Source: Zunongwangia sp. HGR-M22 (lineage in GTDB: Bacteria; Bacteroidota; Bacteroidia; Flavobacteriales; Flavobacteriaceae). Taken from it: 64,000 bases of DNA. Where the stretch lies: NCBI RefSeq assembly GCF_027594425.1, contig NZ_CP115159.1:3619001-3683000 (forward strand), written 5' to 3'. Of this stretch, positions 9,526 to 18,224 are shown piece after piece. Both the position numbers and the translations under genes were made by a program. Position 1 is the stretch's first letter, and every line of letters begins with the position of its first letter. The notes under the pieces were generated by a model, which had not been told where the DNA came from, did not search any database, and saw nothing but the letters and a program-made list of their open reading frames with translations.

Positions 9526-11142
9526 ATGGCTTTAAAGCACATCTATTCCACTAGAAAAATATTCAGCTTTATATTTCTAATTTACTTTTTAGGTTTACAT
9601 ACTGACTCAATTTCACAAAATTTGAATATTAAAAATGATACTTTTTGGAACACTGTAGACAATCAACCAATTTATAGCCAGGGAGGCGGAATTTTTATTT
9701 TTACAGATCCCAAAGACGGAGTAGAAAAATATTACTGGTACGGCGCTCATTATAAAGAAGCAGAACTCTATAGAAGAGATCCATCGGTAACTCAGGATAG
9801 AAATCATTTTGAAGCAGCTACATGTTACACCTCAACCGATTTGGTAAACTGGAAGTTTGAAAGTAATGCTCTTGAAAGAAGTGAAGTGATCAAAACTTAC
9901 GAAAGAACTTTTTGGATGGGAAGATTGGGCGTTGCTTATGTCAAAGAAATAGATCGTTATGCCATGTTTGTTCAGCACAACGACGGTGTGCTTATTGCAA
10001 CCTCAAAAACTCCAGCAGGACCTTTTGAATGTCATAATCGATTAGATATGACTGACAGAATAGGTACCCCTAACACCGGGGATCAAACCGTTTTTACAGA
10101 TCCCGATTCGGGAAAATCATACCTAATTTACTCTTATGGCCAGGGAAGAAACAAAATATACGTTTCAGAAATTGGGGTAAAAGATGGCAAAGTTGATCTT
10201 TTGGATGTTACTCAGATCTTCAAAGGCAAAGGCCCAGAAGGAAACTGCATGCTAAAGCATAATGGGAAATATTATATTTTTGCTTCTAATCTTTACGGGT
10301 GGGATTCTTCCTATGCCTATTACATGGTGGCCGATAATATTCGCGGACCATATTCTCCTGAAAATAAAATGTTGATCACCCCCGGAAGCTATAAAGATTA
10401 TGCTCATATCACACAAACCGGCTTTTTTGTAAATGTTAACGGATCTGATCAAGAAACTGCGATCTATTGTGGTGATCGATGGGCAGATTTTGCAAGGAAT
10501 GGTTTAGGATACAATCAATGGTGTCCTCTTTCTTTTGAAGGTGACACGCCCTATTTTAATTCTCTGAATTCCTGGAATTTTGAAGAAACTACAGGAAATT
10601 GGACTGTTGCTAAAGATAATAATTACGTTCGAAATCCAAGTTTTGAAGCCGATCGAAGAAAAATACCAAGCCCGGTAAAGCCGATCCAAGAACAATTACT
10701 AGGATGGCACTCTGTAGTTGAACAAGGGAATGTAATCGTTATTGAAGCAAAAGATTCTCCCGAATTAAATTATTTCAATTCTAAAAAAGATAGAAAAGAA
10801 GTAATTGGTGAGAAAAGTCTAAACATATCTGATAATATTAAATTCAAAAGAAACGTTTTTCAAATCATCACATCAACGCCTTACGTAAAATTAAATGATG
10901 GCAGCTATACGCTAACCGCTAAGGTGAAAAAGGCAGGGAACTTCTCAAAATTAGAAATGTATGCTGAAAGTGCTGGAAAGAAAAAAGTTGTTTCAGTAGA
11001 TGCTAATGAAAATGAAACATGGTTTACTGTAAAGATCGAAAATATTAAAATTAATCAAGAAAAGGTAGAAATTGGCTTTTTAGTGCATGGAGAACCTAAC
11101 GCAAGCTGCCGGGTAGATGATGTTTCCTTAATTGCCAATTGA
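9526..11142 (+). CDS. Secreted GH43-like glycoside hydrolase with C-terminal carbohydrate-binding-like domain
   Basis: Predicted exported glycosidase of the GH43 five-bladed beta-propeller type, close in pattern to bacterial galactan 1,3-beta-galactosidase-like members (QGGGIFIF, YYWYGAHY, CYTSTDLVNWKFES). The signal peptide covers about residues 1-30 and ends near SISQ. The propeller spans about 40-355. A C-terminal beta-sandwich (about 370-538; NPSFEADRR, VDDVSLIAN) resembles CBM4/9-type modules. Substrate is inferred only as galactan, arabinan or xylan side chains. It is a single gene rather than part of a visible SusCD locus. Some catalytic acids could not be assigned by eye, so activity is not certain. 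Confidence 0.75.
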   Translation: MALKHIYSTRKIFSFIFLIYFLGLHTDSISQNLNIKNDTFWNTVDNQPIYSQGGGIFIFTDPKDGVEKYYWYGAHYKEAELYRRDPSVTQDRNHFEAATCYTSTDLVNWKFESNALERSEVIKTYERTFWMGRLGVAYVKEIDRYAMFVQHNDGVLIATSKTPAGPFECHNRLDMTDRIGTPNTGDQTVFTDPDSGKSYLIYSYGQGRNKIYVSEIGVKDGKVDLLDVTQIFKGKGPEGNCMLKHNGKYYIFASNLYGWDSSYAYYMVADNIRGPYSPENKMLITPGSYKDYAHITQTGFFVNVNGSDQETAIYCGDRWADFARNGLGYNQWCPLSFEGDTPYFNSLNSWNFEETTGNWTVAKDNNYVRNPSFEADRRKIPSPVKPIQEQLLGWHSVVEQGNVIVIEAKDSPELNYFNSKKDRKEVIGEKSLNISDNIKFKRNVFQIITSTPYVKLNDGSYTLTAKVKKAGNFSKLEMYAESAGKKKVVSVDANENETWFTVKIENIKINQEKVEIGFLVHGEPNASCRVDDVSLIAN

Positions 11143-11209
11143 ATTTGGTAAGACTTTTATCAGTGGCTTAGTTATGATCAATATTCAATATATTCGGGCC
11201 AAATTAGAA

Positions 11210-11246
11210 AAAACTCTTCTGGAAAATCATCTTCCAGAAGAGTTTT
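11210..11246. terminator. Bidirectional terminator between convergent genes
   Basis: A perfect 15-bp stem, AAAACTCTTCTGGAA (11210-11224) with TTCCAGAAGAGTTTT (11232-11246), and a 7-nt loop. The A and T runs on both sides let it serve the GH43-like gene (+) and the SDR gene (-). Confidence 0.85.
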
Positions 11247-11253
11247 AAAGAAT

Positions 11254-12123
11254 TTATAAGGTATATCTTCCACCTGTTATTTCAATTGTTGCACCAGAAG
11301 TATAACTACTATCTTCTGAAGCCAACATCACGTATGCTGAGGCTAATTCGGCAGGTTGACCGGGTCTACCTAAAGGAGTTTGTTTTCCGAAGTTTTTCAC
11401 TTTTTCTCCGGGCATTGTTGCCGGGATTAATGGTGTCCAAATCGGTCCTGGTGCTACCGCATTTACTCTAATTCCTTTTTCGGCCCATAATTGTGCCATG
11501 CTCGCGGTAAAGTTTCTTATGGCTCCTTTGGTTGCCGCATAAGGAACCAGGTTGTCACTAGGCGAATAAGCATTTACCGATGTTGTGTTTATAATACTAC
11601 TTCCCGGTGCCAAATGTTGTTCTGCCGCTTTACATAGATAAAATGGAGCATGAATATTTGTTCTAAAGGTTTTATCCCATTCTTCAGCAGTAATATCTTG
11701 TAAACTATTTCTTGCCATTTGGAATGCTGCATTATTTACAATAATATCTAATTGGCCAAATTTAGCTATGGTTTTCTCTATAATATCTTTGCAGTGCTTT
11801 TCTTCTCTAATATCACCATCGATTAATAAAACTTCTCTATTTTTAGATTCAATAACTTTTGCAGTCTCTTTTGCATCATTATGTTCATCAAGATACGAAA
11901 TAACAACTTTAGCTCCTTCTAATGCATAAGCGTAAGCTACTGCTCTTCCTATACCAGAGTCGCCACCGGTAATCAAGGCTACTTTACCTTTTAGCTTATC
12001 GTTTCCTTTATAGGTGTTTTCACCATAATCTGGAAGCGGATTCATTTTAGATTCTACACCTGGTTCATTCTGTAGTTCGGTGTCAAATGGTGGTTGTGGA
12101 TACTTTGTTCTTGGATCTTTCAT
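11254..12123 (-). CDS. SDR-family NAD(P)-dependent oxidoreductase (YghA-like)
   Basis: Short-chain dehydrogenase of the extended N-terminus type related to YghA and general stress protein 39. The cofactor motif is ALITGGDSGIGRA (TGxxxGIG), the structural motif is NNAAF, and the catalytic residues are the Ser of NTTSVNAYS and YAATK. I use the ATG at 12123, which opens MKDPRTKYPQPPF, a beginning common to this group; a TTG at 12144 is less likely. Substrate is unknown; relatives reduce aldehydes or ketones and are often stress induced. It is monocistronic and convergent with the GH43-like gene. Confidence 0.9.
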   Translation of the reverse strand: MKDPRTKYPQPPFDTELQNEPGVESKMNPLPDYGENTYKGNDKLKGKVALITGGDSGIGRAVAYAYALEGAKVVISYLDEHNDAKETAKVIESKNREVLLIDGDIREEKHCKDIIEKTIAKFGQLDIIVNNAAFQMARNSLQDITAEEWDKTFRTNIHAPFYLCKAAEQHLAPGSSIINTTSVNAYSPSDNLVPYAATKGAIRNFTASMAQLWAEKGIRVNAVAPGPIWTPLIPATMPGEKVKNFGKQTPLGRPGQPAELASAYVMLASEDSSYTSGATIEITGGRYTL

Positions 12124-12367
12124 AATTATTTTTTTCTCTCTCAATATTATAACAGCCGTAGCAGTTAGATGGTTAACAAAGAGTGAATTGTATAAATTTT
12201 AATGAAAAGACCTAGAAAATCGAATAAGAAAAACATTACGATTACAGACAAATGCTTTTTTAATCACATTGTTGACGCTATTAAATTAAATATGTTAAAC
12301 CATGTAAAATTTTGATCTAAAGTCTTCTTAAGCACTTTTTTTCAGCAGTTCATCCTAGCTAATTTAG

Positions 12368-13069
12368 ATGAAAAATGACGATATGCTAAAAGCTATTGAA
12401 AATCAGGCTATTGATTTTAAAAAAAACCAATCGGATAGTAAAATTTATAAGAATTTCAAAGAATTTATCATTGGAGAAGATCATCCCTGTATTATGGCTA
12501 AAACTGTTTTTAGCATGGATAAAGTAAATCTGAATATCTATAAAAATCTAGGTAATATTGAGTTTACAAGAAAGCTTTATTCAGATTTAAAAACATACAT
12601 TAATAATTACGATTTTGAATCTAACGATTTTGAAACATTTATTGCAATTTTTCCCGAGAGCGTAGATTTAAACGAAATGGAATTTGAAGAACAACTTTGG
12701 TTACAATTATATCTTCTGAATAATATGGATGAATATGATTGGGATCCTATGGTTAGCAGCAACCCACAAGATGAGAATTTTAGCTTTAGTATTGCAGGAA
12801 AATCATTTTACGTTGTGGGCCTACATTCTAATAGTTCTAGAAAAGCACGCCGTGCTCCTTACACAGCAATTGCTTTCAATTTACATTGGCAATTCGAAAA
12901 ATTACGAGAAATGGGAACGTATCAACGTGTTAGAGATGCCATTCGAGACAGAGATAAACAGCTGCAAGGGACCATAAATCCCATGTTGGAAGATTTTGGA
13001 ACACATAGTGAAGCAAGGCAGTATAGCGGTAGAAAAGTTGAAAAGGATTGGGAATGCCCTTTTAAATAA
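12368..13069 (+). CDS. YqcI/YcgG (GntA-like) heme-dependent N-oxygenase family protein
   Basis: Member of the YqcI/YcgG family, 233 aa. The family includes GntA, a heme-dependent enzyme that N-hydroxylates a guanidino side chain in guanitoxin biosynthesis. Family-typical blocks are visible: AIFPES, EEQLWLQLY, GLHSNSSRKARRAP, AFNLHWQFEKLR, and the C-terminal GTINPMLEDFG...QYSGRKVEKDWECPF. The heme ligand cannot be named from this sequence alone. The stop is 22 nt before a DUF1989 gene on the same strand, so the two are very likely co-transcribed and act on the same small guanidino- or amino-type molecule (inference). There is no signal peptide, so it is cytoplasmic. Confidence 0.82.
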   Translation: MKNDDMLKAIENQAIDFKKNQSDSKIYKNFKEFIIGEDHPCIMAKTVFSMDKVNLNIYKNLGNIEFTRKLYSDLKTYINNYDFESNDFETFIAIFPESVDLNEMEFEEQLWLQLYLLNNMDEYDWDPMVSSNPQDENFSFSIAGKSFYVVGLHSNSSRKARRAPYTAIAFNLHWQFEKLREMGTYQRVRDAIRDRDKQLQGTINPMLEDFGTHSEARQYSGRKVEKDWECPFK

Positions 13070-13091
13070 TAAGTAATAGAATTATTTTTAT

Positions 13092-13676
13092 ATGGAAACG
13101 ATAGCTAAACAATCTGGTGCCTCACTTACTATTAATAAAGGAGACCGCTTGAAGGTGACTGCTCCCAAAGGAGAACAGGTTAGTGATATGGTACTTTTTA
13201 ATAAAGATGATATAAGAGAAAAAATTTCAAGTGGTAAAACTTTAGATTTTGAAGAATCTATCTTGATTTCTAAAGGAAATTTTATATGGAGTAACCGTAG
13301 CCGTAAGATGATGGAAATTTTAGAAGATACTAATGGTAGAAATGATTTTTTACTTGCACCCTGCAGCCCTGAGACTTTTGAAATTATGTACAATAATAAC
13401 AAATATCACCCTAGTTGCTTTGAAAATTTATATACAAATTTAGCGAAATACGATATTGCTCCAGATGATATTCCGACAGCTTTTAATATTTTTATGAATG
13501 TTCAGTTTGACAATAAGGGCAAGATTAGTGTTGATCCTCCTTTAAATTCTGGGCAAGATTACATCCTATTCGAAGCGAAAATGGATTTAATAGTAGGCCT
13601 CACCGCATGCTCGGCTGAAGATAGCAATGGCGGAAGCTTTAAGGAAATTCAATTTGAAGTACTCTCTTCAAATTAA
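13092..13676 (+). CDS. DUF1989 (urea carboxylase-associated / CgdAB-like) protein
   Basis: Full-length DUF1989 domain, 194 aa: GDRLKVTAPKGEQVSDMVLFN near the start, then DIREKISSGKT, WSNRSRKMMEI, APCSPETFEI, HPSCFENL, FNIFMNV and the C-terminal KMDLIVGLTACS. Two DUF1989 proteins (CgdA/CgdB) form a carboxyguanidine deiminase in guanidine-degrading bacteria. The Cys and His of PCS...HPSC are the likely metal-site residues (inference). Here the protein stands alone, with no urea or guanidine carboxylase nearby, and follows a YqcI/YcgG gene by 22 nt. The pairing suggests chemistry on N-hydroxylated or carboxylated guanidino compounds, but no substrate is shown. Confidence 0.85.
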   Translation: METIAKQSGASLTINKGDRLKVTAPKGEQVSDMVLFNKDDIREKISSGKTLDFEESILISKGNFIWSNRSRKMMEILEDTNGRNDFLLAPCSPETFEIMYNNNKYHPSCFENLYTNLAKYDIAPDDIPTAFNIFMNVQFDNKGKISVDPPLNSGQDYILFEAKMDLIVGLTACSAEDSNGGSFKEIQFEVLSSN

Positions 13677-13690
13677 TGCATTTATATTGA

Positions 13691-13870
13691 TTAGCGGAAT
13701 TTAATTATAAATTGAATAAATAAAATTATTACTAAAACAGATCCTAAAAGTAAGAATGGTAGCGTTAGAATTTCAGGTAAAAGTTGAATTGCAGAGCAAA
13801 TAGCAATAATATAACTTAACATCAGCGAGACTATCAAAAGTCTCTGCCTTGGTTCGCGAATTAATTTCAT
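13691..13870 (-). CDS. Small two-helix membrane protein (59 aa)
   Basis: An ATG at 13868-13870 opens a 59-codon frame ending in TAA at 13691-13693. The product has a basic start (MKLIREPRQR), a hydrophobic helix at about residues 11-31, a Pro-containing turn (LLPEILTLP), and a second helix at about 36-55 ending in KFR. The positive-inside pattern and full use of the gap argue for a real gene. It is convergent with the DUF1989 gene, 14 nt from its stop. I recognise no family. Confidence 0.55.
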   Translation of the reverse strand: MKLIREPRQRLLIVSLMLSYIIAICSAIQLLPEILTLPFLLLGSVLVIILFIQFIIKFR

Positions 13871-14044
13871 GGTAGGTAAATTTGGTTAGCACCTCTAAAT
13901 TAACATAACTTAACTAATTGAACAACAGTATTATAAAAATTTAAGGATATGTGGTAATAAACGGTTGTAATGAGGCAATTGATCAATTTCGATCTATCAA
14001 TAAATTTTCCAAATCTTATTCAGAAATAGTAAAAATTTAGAAAG
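13871..14044. other. Intergenic gap
   Basis: AT-rich spacer between the divergent small membrane protein and the 230-aa hypothetical gene. It must hold both promoters, but neither a clear TAnnTTTG element nor a hairpin stands out. Confidence 0.5.
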
Positions 14045-14737
14045 ATGAAAGAAACAAAAGACGATAATTATTACTCTAATTTAAGAGGAATAAGTATAGC
14101 AGATTGCATCTCTAAAATCGAATATAAATTTGAGTTGCATCATGAAGAAATTTCAACATTACATCAACTTAAAAATGCTTCAATTTCTGGAGTTTTCTTA
14201 ACAGAAGAAGGTTCCTTTAGTGACGTAAATGGTGAGTATTTTTCAGAAAACATAGAAGGTAACGGTAAAGTATGTATTAAGTATTATGATGAAGAACCTT
14301 ATCCTAAATTTTTGATTCTCAAAAGAATTTATATTGAAAAGGATATCGATTTAAATCAATTATATACCACGTTAGAAACTAGTATTCAATTTTTTGAGGA
14401 AGCTAAAAGAGCTTCTAAGCGGATGTTTTTTGAACAGCTTTTTTCTAGACATCAAAAGATGACGCAATCTGCATTAACTAAGCTTAATAAAACATTCAGA
14501 CAATCCACAAAAATCAAAAAGTTAAATGCAAAATCCTATCCCAATCAATTATTAACTTTGCAAAGAAAAGGACGCGATTTTGTAATTGATCGTGCCATAA
14601 GCCTGGAAAATAAAATCTTGCAGATTATTAGAACAGATTTAAATATTGAAAATCAGGTATTATCTGGACTTGAAGAAGATTTGGTTATTAGCATCTCAGA
14701 ATTGAAGAACATCCAGAGAAATGAAATTTTGCACTAG
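14045..14737 (+). CDS. Hypothetical cytoplasmic protein (230 aa)
   Basis: No family recognised. The first ~110 residues look mixed alpha/beta (a beta-rich core around ASISGVFLTEEGSFSDV and KVCIKYYDEEPY). The rest is long, charged and helical: QLYTTLETSIQFFEEAKRA, then a Lys-rich stretch around 150-180 (KKLNAKSYPNQ), ending in another amphipathic helix. There is no signal peptide or TM segment. It is neither in an operon nor adjacent to a functional partner. Codon use looks like its neighbours. Confidence 0.7.
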   Translation: MKETKDDNYYSNLRGISIADCISKIEYKFELHHEEISTLHQLKNASISGVFLTEEGSFSDVNGEYFSENIEGNGKVCIKYYDEEPYPKFLILKRIYIEKDIDLNQLYTTLETSIQFFEEAKRASKRMFFEQLFSRHQKMTQSALTKLNKTFRQSTKIKKLNAKSYPNQLLTLQRKGRDFVIDRAISLENKILQIIRTDLNIENQVLSGLEEDLVISISELKNIQRNEILH

Positions 14738-14809
14738 TCTACAGAGTGATAATCTTAAATATTTTCATTACGGTTTACTATAAATATATAGTTAAAAATT
14801 GTACTATAT

Positions 14810-15490
14810 TTAAATAGGATTTCTAGGAAAAATTTCAAAGTGACTGGTATTCTTTTTAATAACTTCAAGTTTACTGGGACGGGAAGCTCTAGCTTGCTGA
14901 AGGGCTTTCTCGTAGGCTTCATCATAATCTTCTACTTGCTCAAATTCTTCTTCACTTTCCGAAGAAAGTCGCCAGGATTTTTCATCTTCATCAAACCAAA
15001 GCTGAAATTGCTTTTGTTGCAATAATGTATGATTACGTTTCAAGAGGTGATAGATAATTTTTCCATCACTGTAATTCCCATCTGGATAACTCATTGGCAA
15101 TAAAGCAAAAAACACATAGTACAACGAAAAATATAAAAATTGATAGGTAAAAATAGTAGGAACCAGTGCCTGGCTAGTGACTATATAAATTACAACGCAG
15201 GAGGATAAAATATTACCAAGTATTCCCCCTGAGTAAATGAAGAGATTACGCCATCTACTTTGGTCGTAGATATTTTCAAAATAACAGTAGCCGTAATAAA
15301 AATAATACTTCCGAATTTCAAAATATCGGTTATCTACAAGAATTCTACCCGACCCTATAATGATCTTCACCTTTTTTGCACCTAGCAATTTTGCTATTAA
15401 TACATGACCAAGCTCATGCACCAAAGAAACTGCCGGAAGGATTATAAAAAAGGCTACAAATAGCTTTGGTATGTCCCAAAATTCAATCAT
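14810..15490 (-). CDS. M50-like membrane metalloprotease
   Basis: Small site-2-protease-like membrane protein, 226 aa. The zinc motif HELGH (H25, E26, H29) lies in the first TM helix. A second motif SYPDGNYSDGK near residue 135 corresponds to the third-ligand Asp-Gly element of the M50 family. Hydrophobic segments lie at about 10-35, 85-105 and 110-132. The C-terminal ~70 residues form a soluble, strongly acidic tail (ESEEEFEQVEDYDEAYE) without a PDZ domain. Substrate is unknown; the pattern is like the M50-family putative peptidases of Bacteroidota and Firmicutes that handle membrane peptides. Confidence 0.72.
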   Translation of the reverse strand: MIEFWDIPKLFVAFFIILPAVSLVHELGHVLIAKLLGAKKVKIIIGSGRILVDNRYFEIRKYYFYYGYCYFENIYDQSRWRNLFIYSGGILGNILSSCVVIYIVTSQALVPTIFTYQFLYFSLYYVFFALLPMSYPDGNYSDGKIIYHLLKRNHTLLQQKQFQLWFDEDEKSWRLSSESEEEFEQVEDYDEAYEKALQQARASRPSKLEVIKKNTSHFEIFPRNPI

Positions 15491-15794
15491 TAATTATTGC
15501 TTTAAATTTCAAAACTAGAATAAATTTCGTGCGCCAAAATGGTTTTAACTCATTTTAAGTCAAGCATTAACGAGACTTTAAAGTACTTACTAATTTCAAT
15601 TCTCAAAACTAAACCAATTAAAACTGGAGATTGATTCAATAAAAAGAAATTGAATGCATTTAATTATTTATGGATAGTAAAAATCAATATTTTCAATTGT
15701 TAGTACTGTACTCTAAATTATTTTTAGGTCATTAAAAAAGCCGCTATCAATTGATGCGGCCTTTTCTTCTAACACTCCCTGAATTTGAACTAAA
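15491..15794. other. Gap with a terminator only
   Basis: A 304-nt AT-rich spacer between the M50-like gene and katE. Apart from the hairpin at 15740-15760 I see nothing coding. Confidence 0.6.
15735..15765 (-). terminator. Terminator after katE
   Basis: GCCGC (15740-15744) pairs with GCGGC (15756-15760) around the palindromic ATCAATTGAT. An A run to the left gives a U tract on the minus strand, 35 nt past the katE stop. Confidence 0.75.
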
Positions 15795-17924
15795 CTAGAC
15801 AGGAATACTCATTGCTTTCGGTTGTCTTACCCAGTTTCTATGTGCAGCAATTTGCTTAATAAATTGCTCTGGTTGTTTTCCTATTAATATCGCGACATCA
15901 TCGTCAAATAAGTTGATAGCGGTTTTATCCAATAACGCAGTAGTGTCTTTTTCAGCAGCAAAAGCTTTACAGTGCTTAAGGGTTTCATTTATAAATTTAA
16001 CCGACTTTGGTGCTTCTGTTAAAGCCTTTATACTCTTAGATCCTCCTGGCAAATAGAGCGCATCGTATAAGACACTTTCTGTAGTTAACAGTGCAGCATC
16101 CACTTTATGGTTTTTGTCGTGATCGCATTTTACAGTTCCGCCATGAGTTGCCACTAAATGAACAATAGCGTTCTTCTTAGTCAGTGCTTTCTTCATTTTC
16201 ATTACCTGTTCACCATCAAAACCATCTCCTACCAAAAATGCAATCTTTCGCGTGGCTATACTTTCTGAACTTAGATGAGTAAGACTTAGTGCTTCAGATT
16301 TTTTAAGATATTCTTTCTTTGGTCCCGGTTGATGATCTGCTGGATCCGCATCGGCACCTATCGCCTGATTTACGGGTTGCTCGATTTCACTAGGGATCTG
16401 CATCCCTAAACCATCTGCTACTTTTATTGCAAGATCATTATCAATTTGATTAATTACATAGAGCATACGTTCCTTAATATGATCGTAGGTACATTTACCA
16501 AGTTCGAATGTATAGGCATCTGCTACGTGTTGCTGTTCCCAATCTGTTAAACTTCTGTAGAACAATGCTGGTTGGGAATAGTGATCATTAAAACTAGTGC
16601 TTCTCGCTCTAATTTTTCTCGCATCGATACGCTCTTCATAAGATGTAAATCCACCTTCCGCCATTTTAGCTAAATGTGGACATCCTCCACCAATTGAATT
16701 TGGAAAATAAGCGGTTTTCCCTTTATCAACAGTCATTCTCATATGCGCATCACGCTGATTGTTATGCGTTGGATTTATAGGACGATTGATTGGTATTTCA
16801 TGAAAATTTGGACTTCCTAATCTTGAAAGTTGCGTATCGGTATAACTAAATAATCGGCCTTGCAACAACGGATCGTTTGAAAAATCTATTCCCGGTACTA
16901 CATGACCTGGATGAAAAGCTACCTGCTCGGTCTCTGCAAAGAAATTATCAGGATTTCGATTCAATGTCATTTTACCAACTCTTTTAACTGGTACCATTTC
17001 TTCAGGAATCAGTTTTGTTGGATCAAGAATATCAAAATCGAATTTATGTTCATCTTCTTCAGGAATAATCTGGAAACCTAATTCCCACTCTGGATATTCG
17101 CCACTATCGATAGCATCCCATAAATCCCTTCTATGGAAATCGCTATCTGCACCATGCAATTTAACAGCTTCATCCCATGTAATAGAATGTGTTCCTAGAA
17201 GTGGTTTCCAGTGAAATTTTACAAAATGAGATTTTCCTTCAGCATTAATCAATCTAAAAGTATGTATACCGAAACCTTCCATCATTCTGAAACTTCTTGG
17301 TATAGCACGATCACTCATCACCCAAATATGGTTGTGCAATGTTTCTGTTGTTCGAGAAACAAAATCGTAAAAAGTATCATGTGCTGAAGCAGCCTGCGGA
17401 ATATCTTTATCTGGCTCGGGTTTAACAGCATGGATCAAATCTGGAAATTTCATAGAATCCTGAATAAAAAATATAGGCATATTATTTCCTACAAGATCAA
17501 AGATTCCCTCTTCCGTATAAAATTTTGTTGCAAACCCTCTAACGTCTCTGGCTAAATCGGCAGATCCTTTATTACCGGCCACCGTAGAAAAACGGACAAA
17601 TACCGGAGTTTTTCTATTCGTATCGGTAAAAATACCGGCTTTTGAATATTTTTCCTGGCTTTCATAAAGCTCAAATACACCATGAGCTCCACTACCTCTT
17701 GCGTGTACTATACGTTCTGGAATACGCTCATGATCAAAATGAGTTATTTTTTCTCTTAAAATAAAATCTTCTAGCAAGGTTGCTCCACGCTCGCCAGCTT
17801 TTAAAGAATTATTAGTATCATTAACTTTAACACCCTGGTTTGTAGTCATTGTCTTTCCTGTACCATCTTTGGTATTGGAAGCCAAATCCTGAGTTTTTTT
17901 GTTTTCTTTTTGCTCTTCATTCAT
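15795..17924 (-). CDS. katE: Large-subunit catalase HPII (KatE)
   Basis: Heme catalase that disproportionates hydrogen peroxide, 709 aa, the size of clade II large-subunit enzymes. The catalase core spans about residues 50-540, with distal His in VHARGSGAHG, the heme-pocket stretch RFSTVAGNKGS, Asn in GNNMPIFFI, and the proximal Tyr in FSYTDTQLSRLG. A C-terminal DJ-1/PfpI-like flavodoxin-fold domain (about 560-690; KIAFLVGDGFDGEQV, YLPGGSKS) is characteristic of HPII. There is no signal peptide. The Asn/Lys/Thr-rich N-terminus is the usual arm. The gene is monocistronic with its own terminator. Confidence 0.97.
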   Translation of the reverse strand: MNEEQKENKKTQDLASNTKDGTGKTMTTNQGVKVNDTNNSLKAGERGATLLEDFILREKITHFDHERIPERIVHARGSGAHGVFELYESQEKYSKAGIFTDTNRKTPVFVRFSTVAGNKGSADLARDVRGFATKFYTEEGIFDLVGNNMPIFFIQDSMKFPDLIHAVKPEPDKDIPQAASAHDTFYDFVSRTTETLHNHIWVMSDRAIPRSFRMMEGFGIHTFRLINAEGKSHFVKFHWKPLLGTHSITWDEAVKLHGADSDFHRRDLWDAIDSGEYPEWELGFQIIPEEDEHKFDFDILDPTKLIPEEMVPVKRVGKMTLNRNPDNFFAETEQVAFHPGHVVPGIDFSNDPLLQGRLFSYTDTQLSRLGSPNFHEIPINRPINPTHNNQRDAHMRMTVDKGKTAYFPNSIGGGCPHLAKMAEGGFTSYEERIDARKIRARSTSFNDHYSQPALFYRSLTDWEQQHVADAYTFELGKCTYDHIKERMLYVINQIDNDLAIKVADGLGMQIPSEIEQPVNQAIGADADPADHQPGPKKEYLKKSEALSLTHLSSESIATRKIAFLVGDGFDGEQVMKMKKALTKKNAIVHLVATHGGTVKCDHDKNHKVDAALLTTESVLYDALYLPGGSKSIKALTEAPKSVKFINETLKHCKAFAAEKDTTALLDKTAINLFDDDVAILIGKQPEQFIKQIAAHRNWVRQPKAMSIPV

Positions 17925-18224
17925 AGCTCAACAAGTTTTTTTTGGTATCGGGAATGTACTGGAATAATTGCAGGAAAGTGCGCGTTATTGGAAGTTGATG
18001 TGCTTATTACAGCCTTTAACTCAACTATAGCATATTATAACATAATATTAAGTACGGTAAGGTGCATGATAATCATAAACTGATAATCTTCAAATTATAA
18101 AATTGCTACTTAAAATCTAAAATAAAGTTGAGAGTAATGCTTGAATTTCGCTGAACGATCTGAAAAAACTTAGTCGCTAATCGTTGAATTTTGGTTAAAG
18201 AATTCAATTTCTATAACTTAAGTA
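17925..18224. other. Gap upstream of katE
   Basis: A 300-nt spacer that should carry the katE promoter. No exact TAnnTTTG element, hairpin or ORF seen. Confidence 0.5.
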
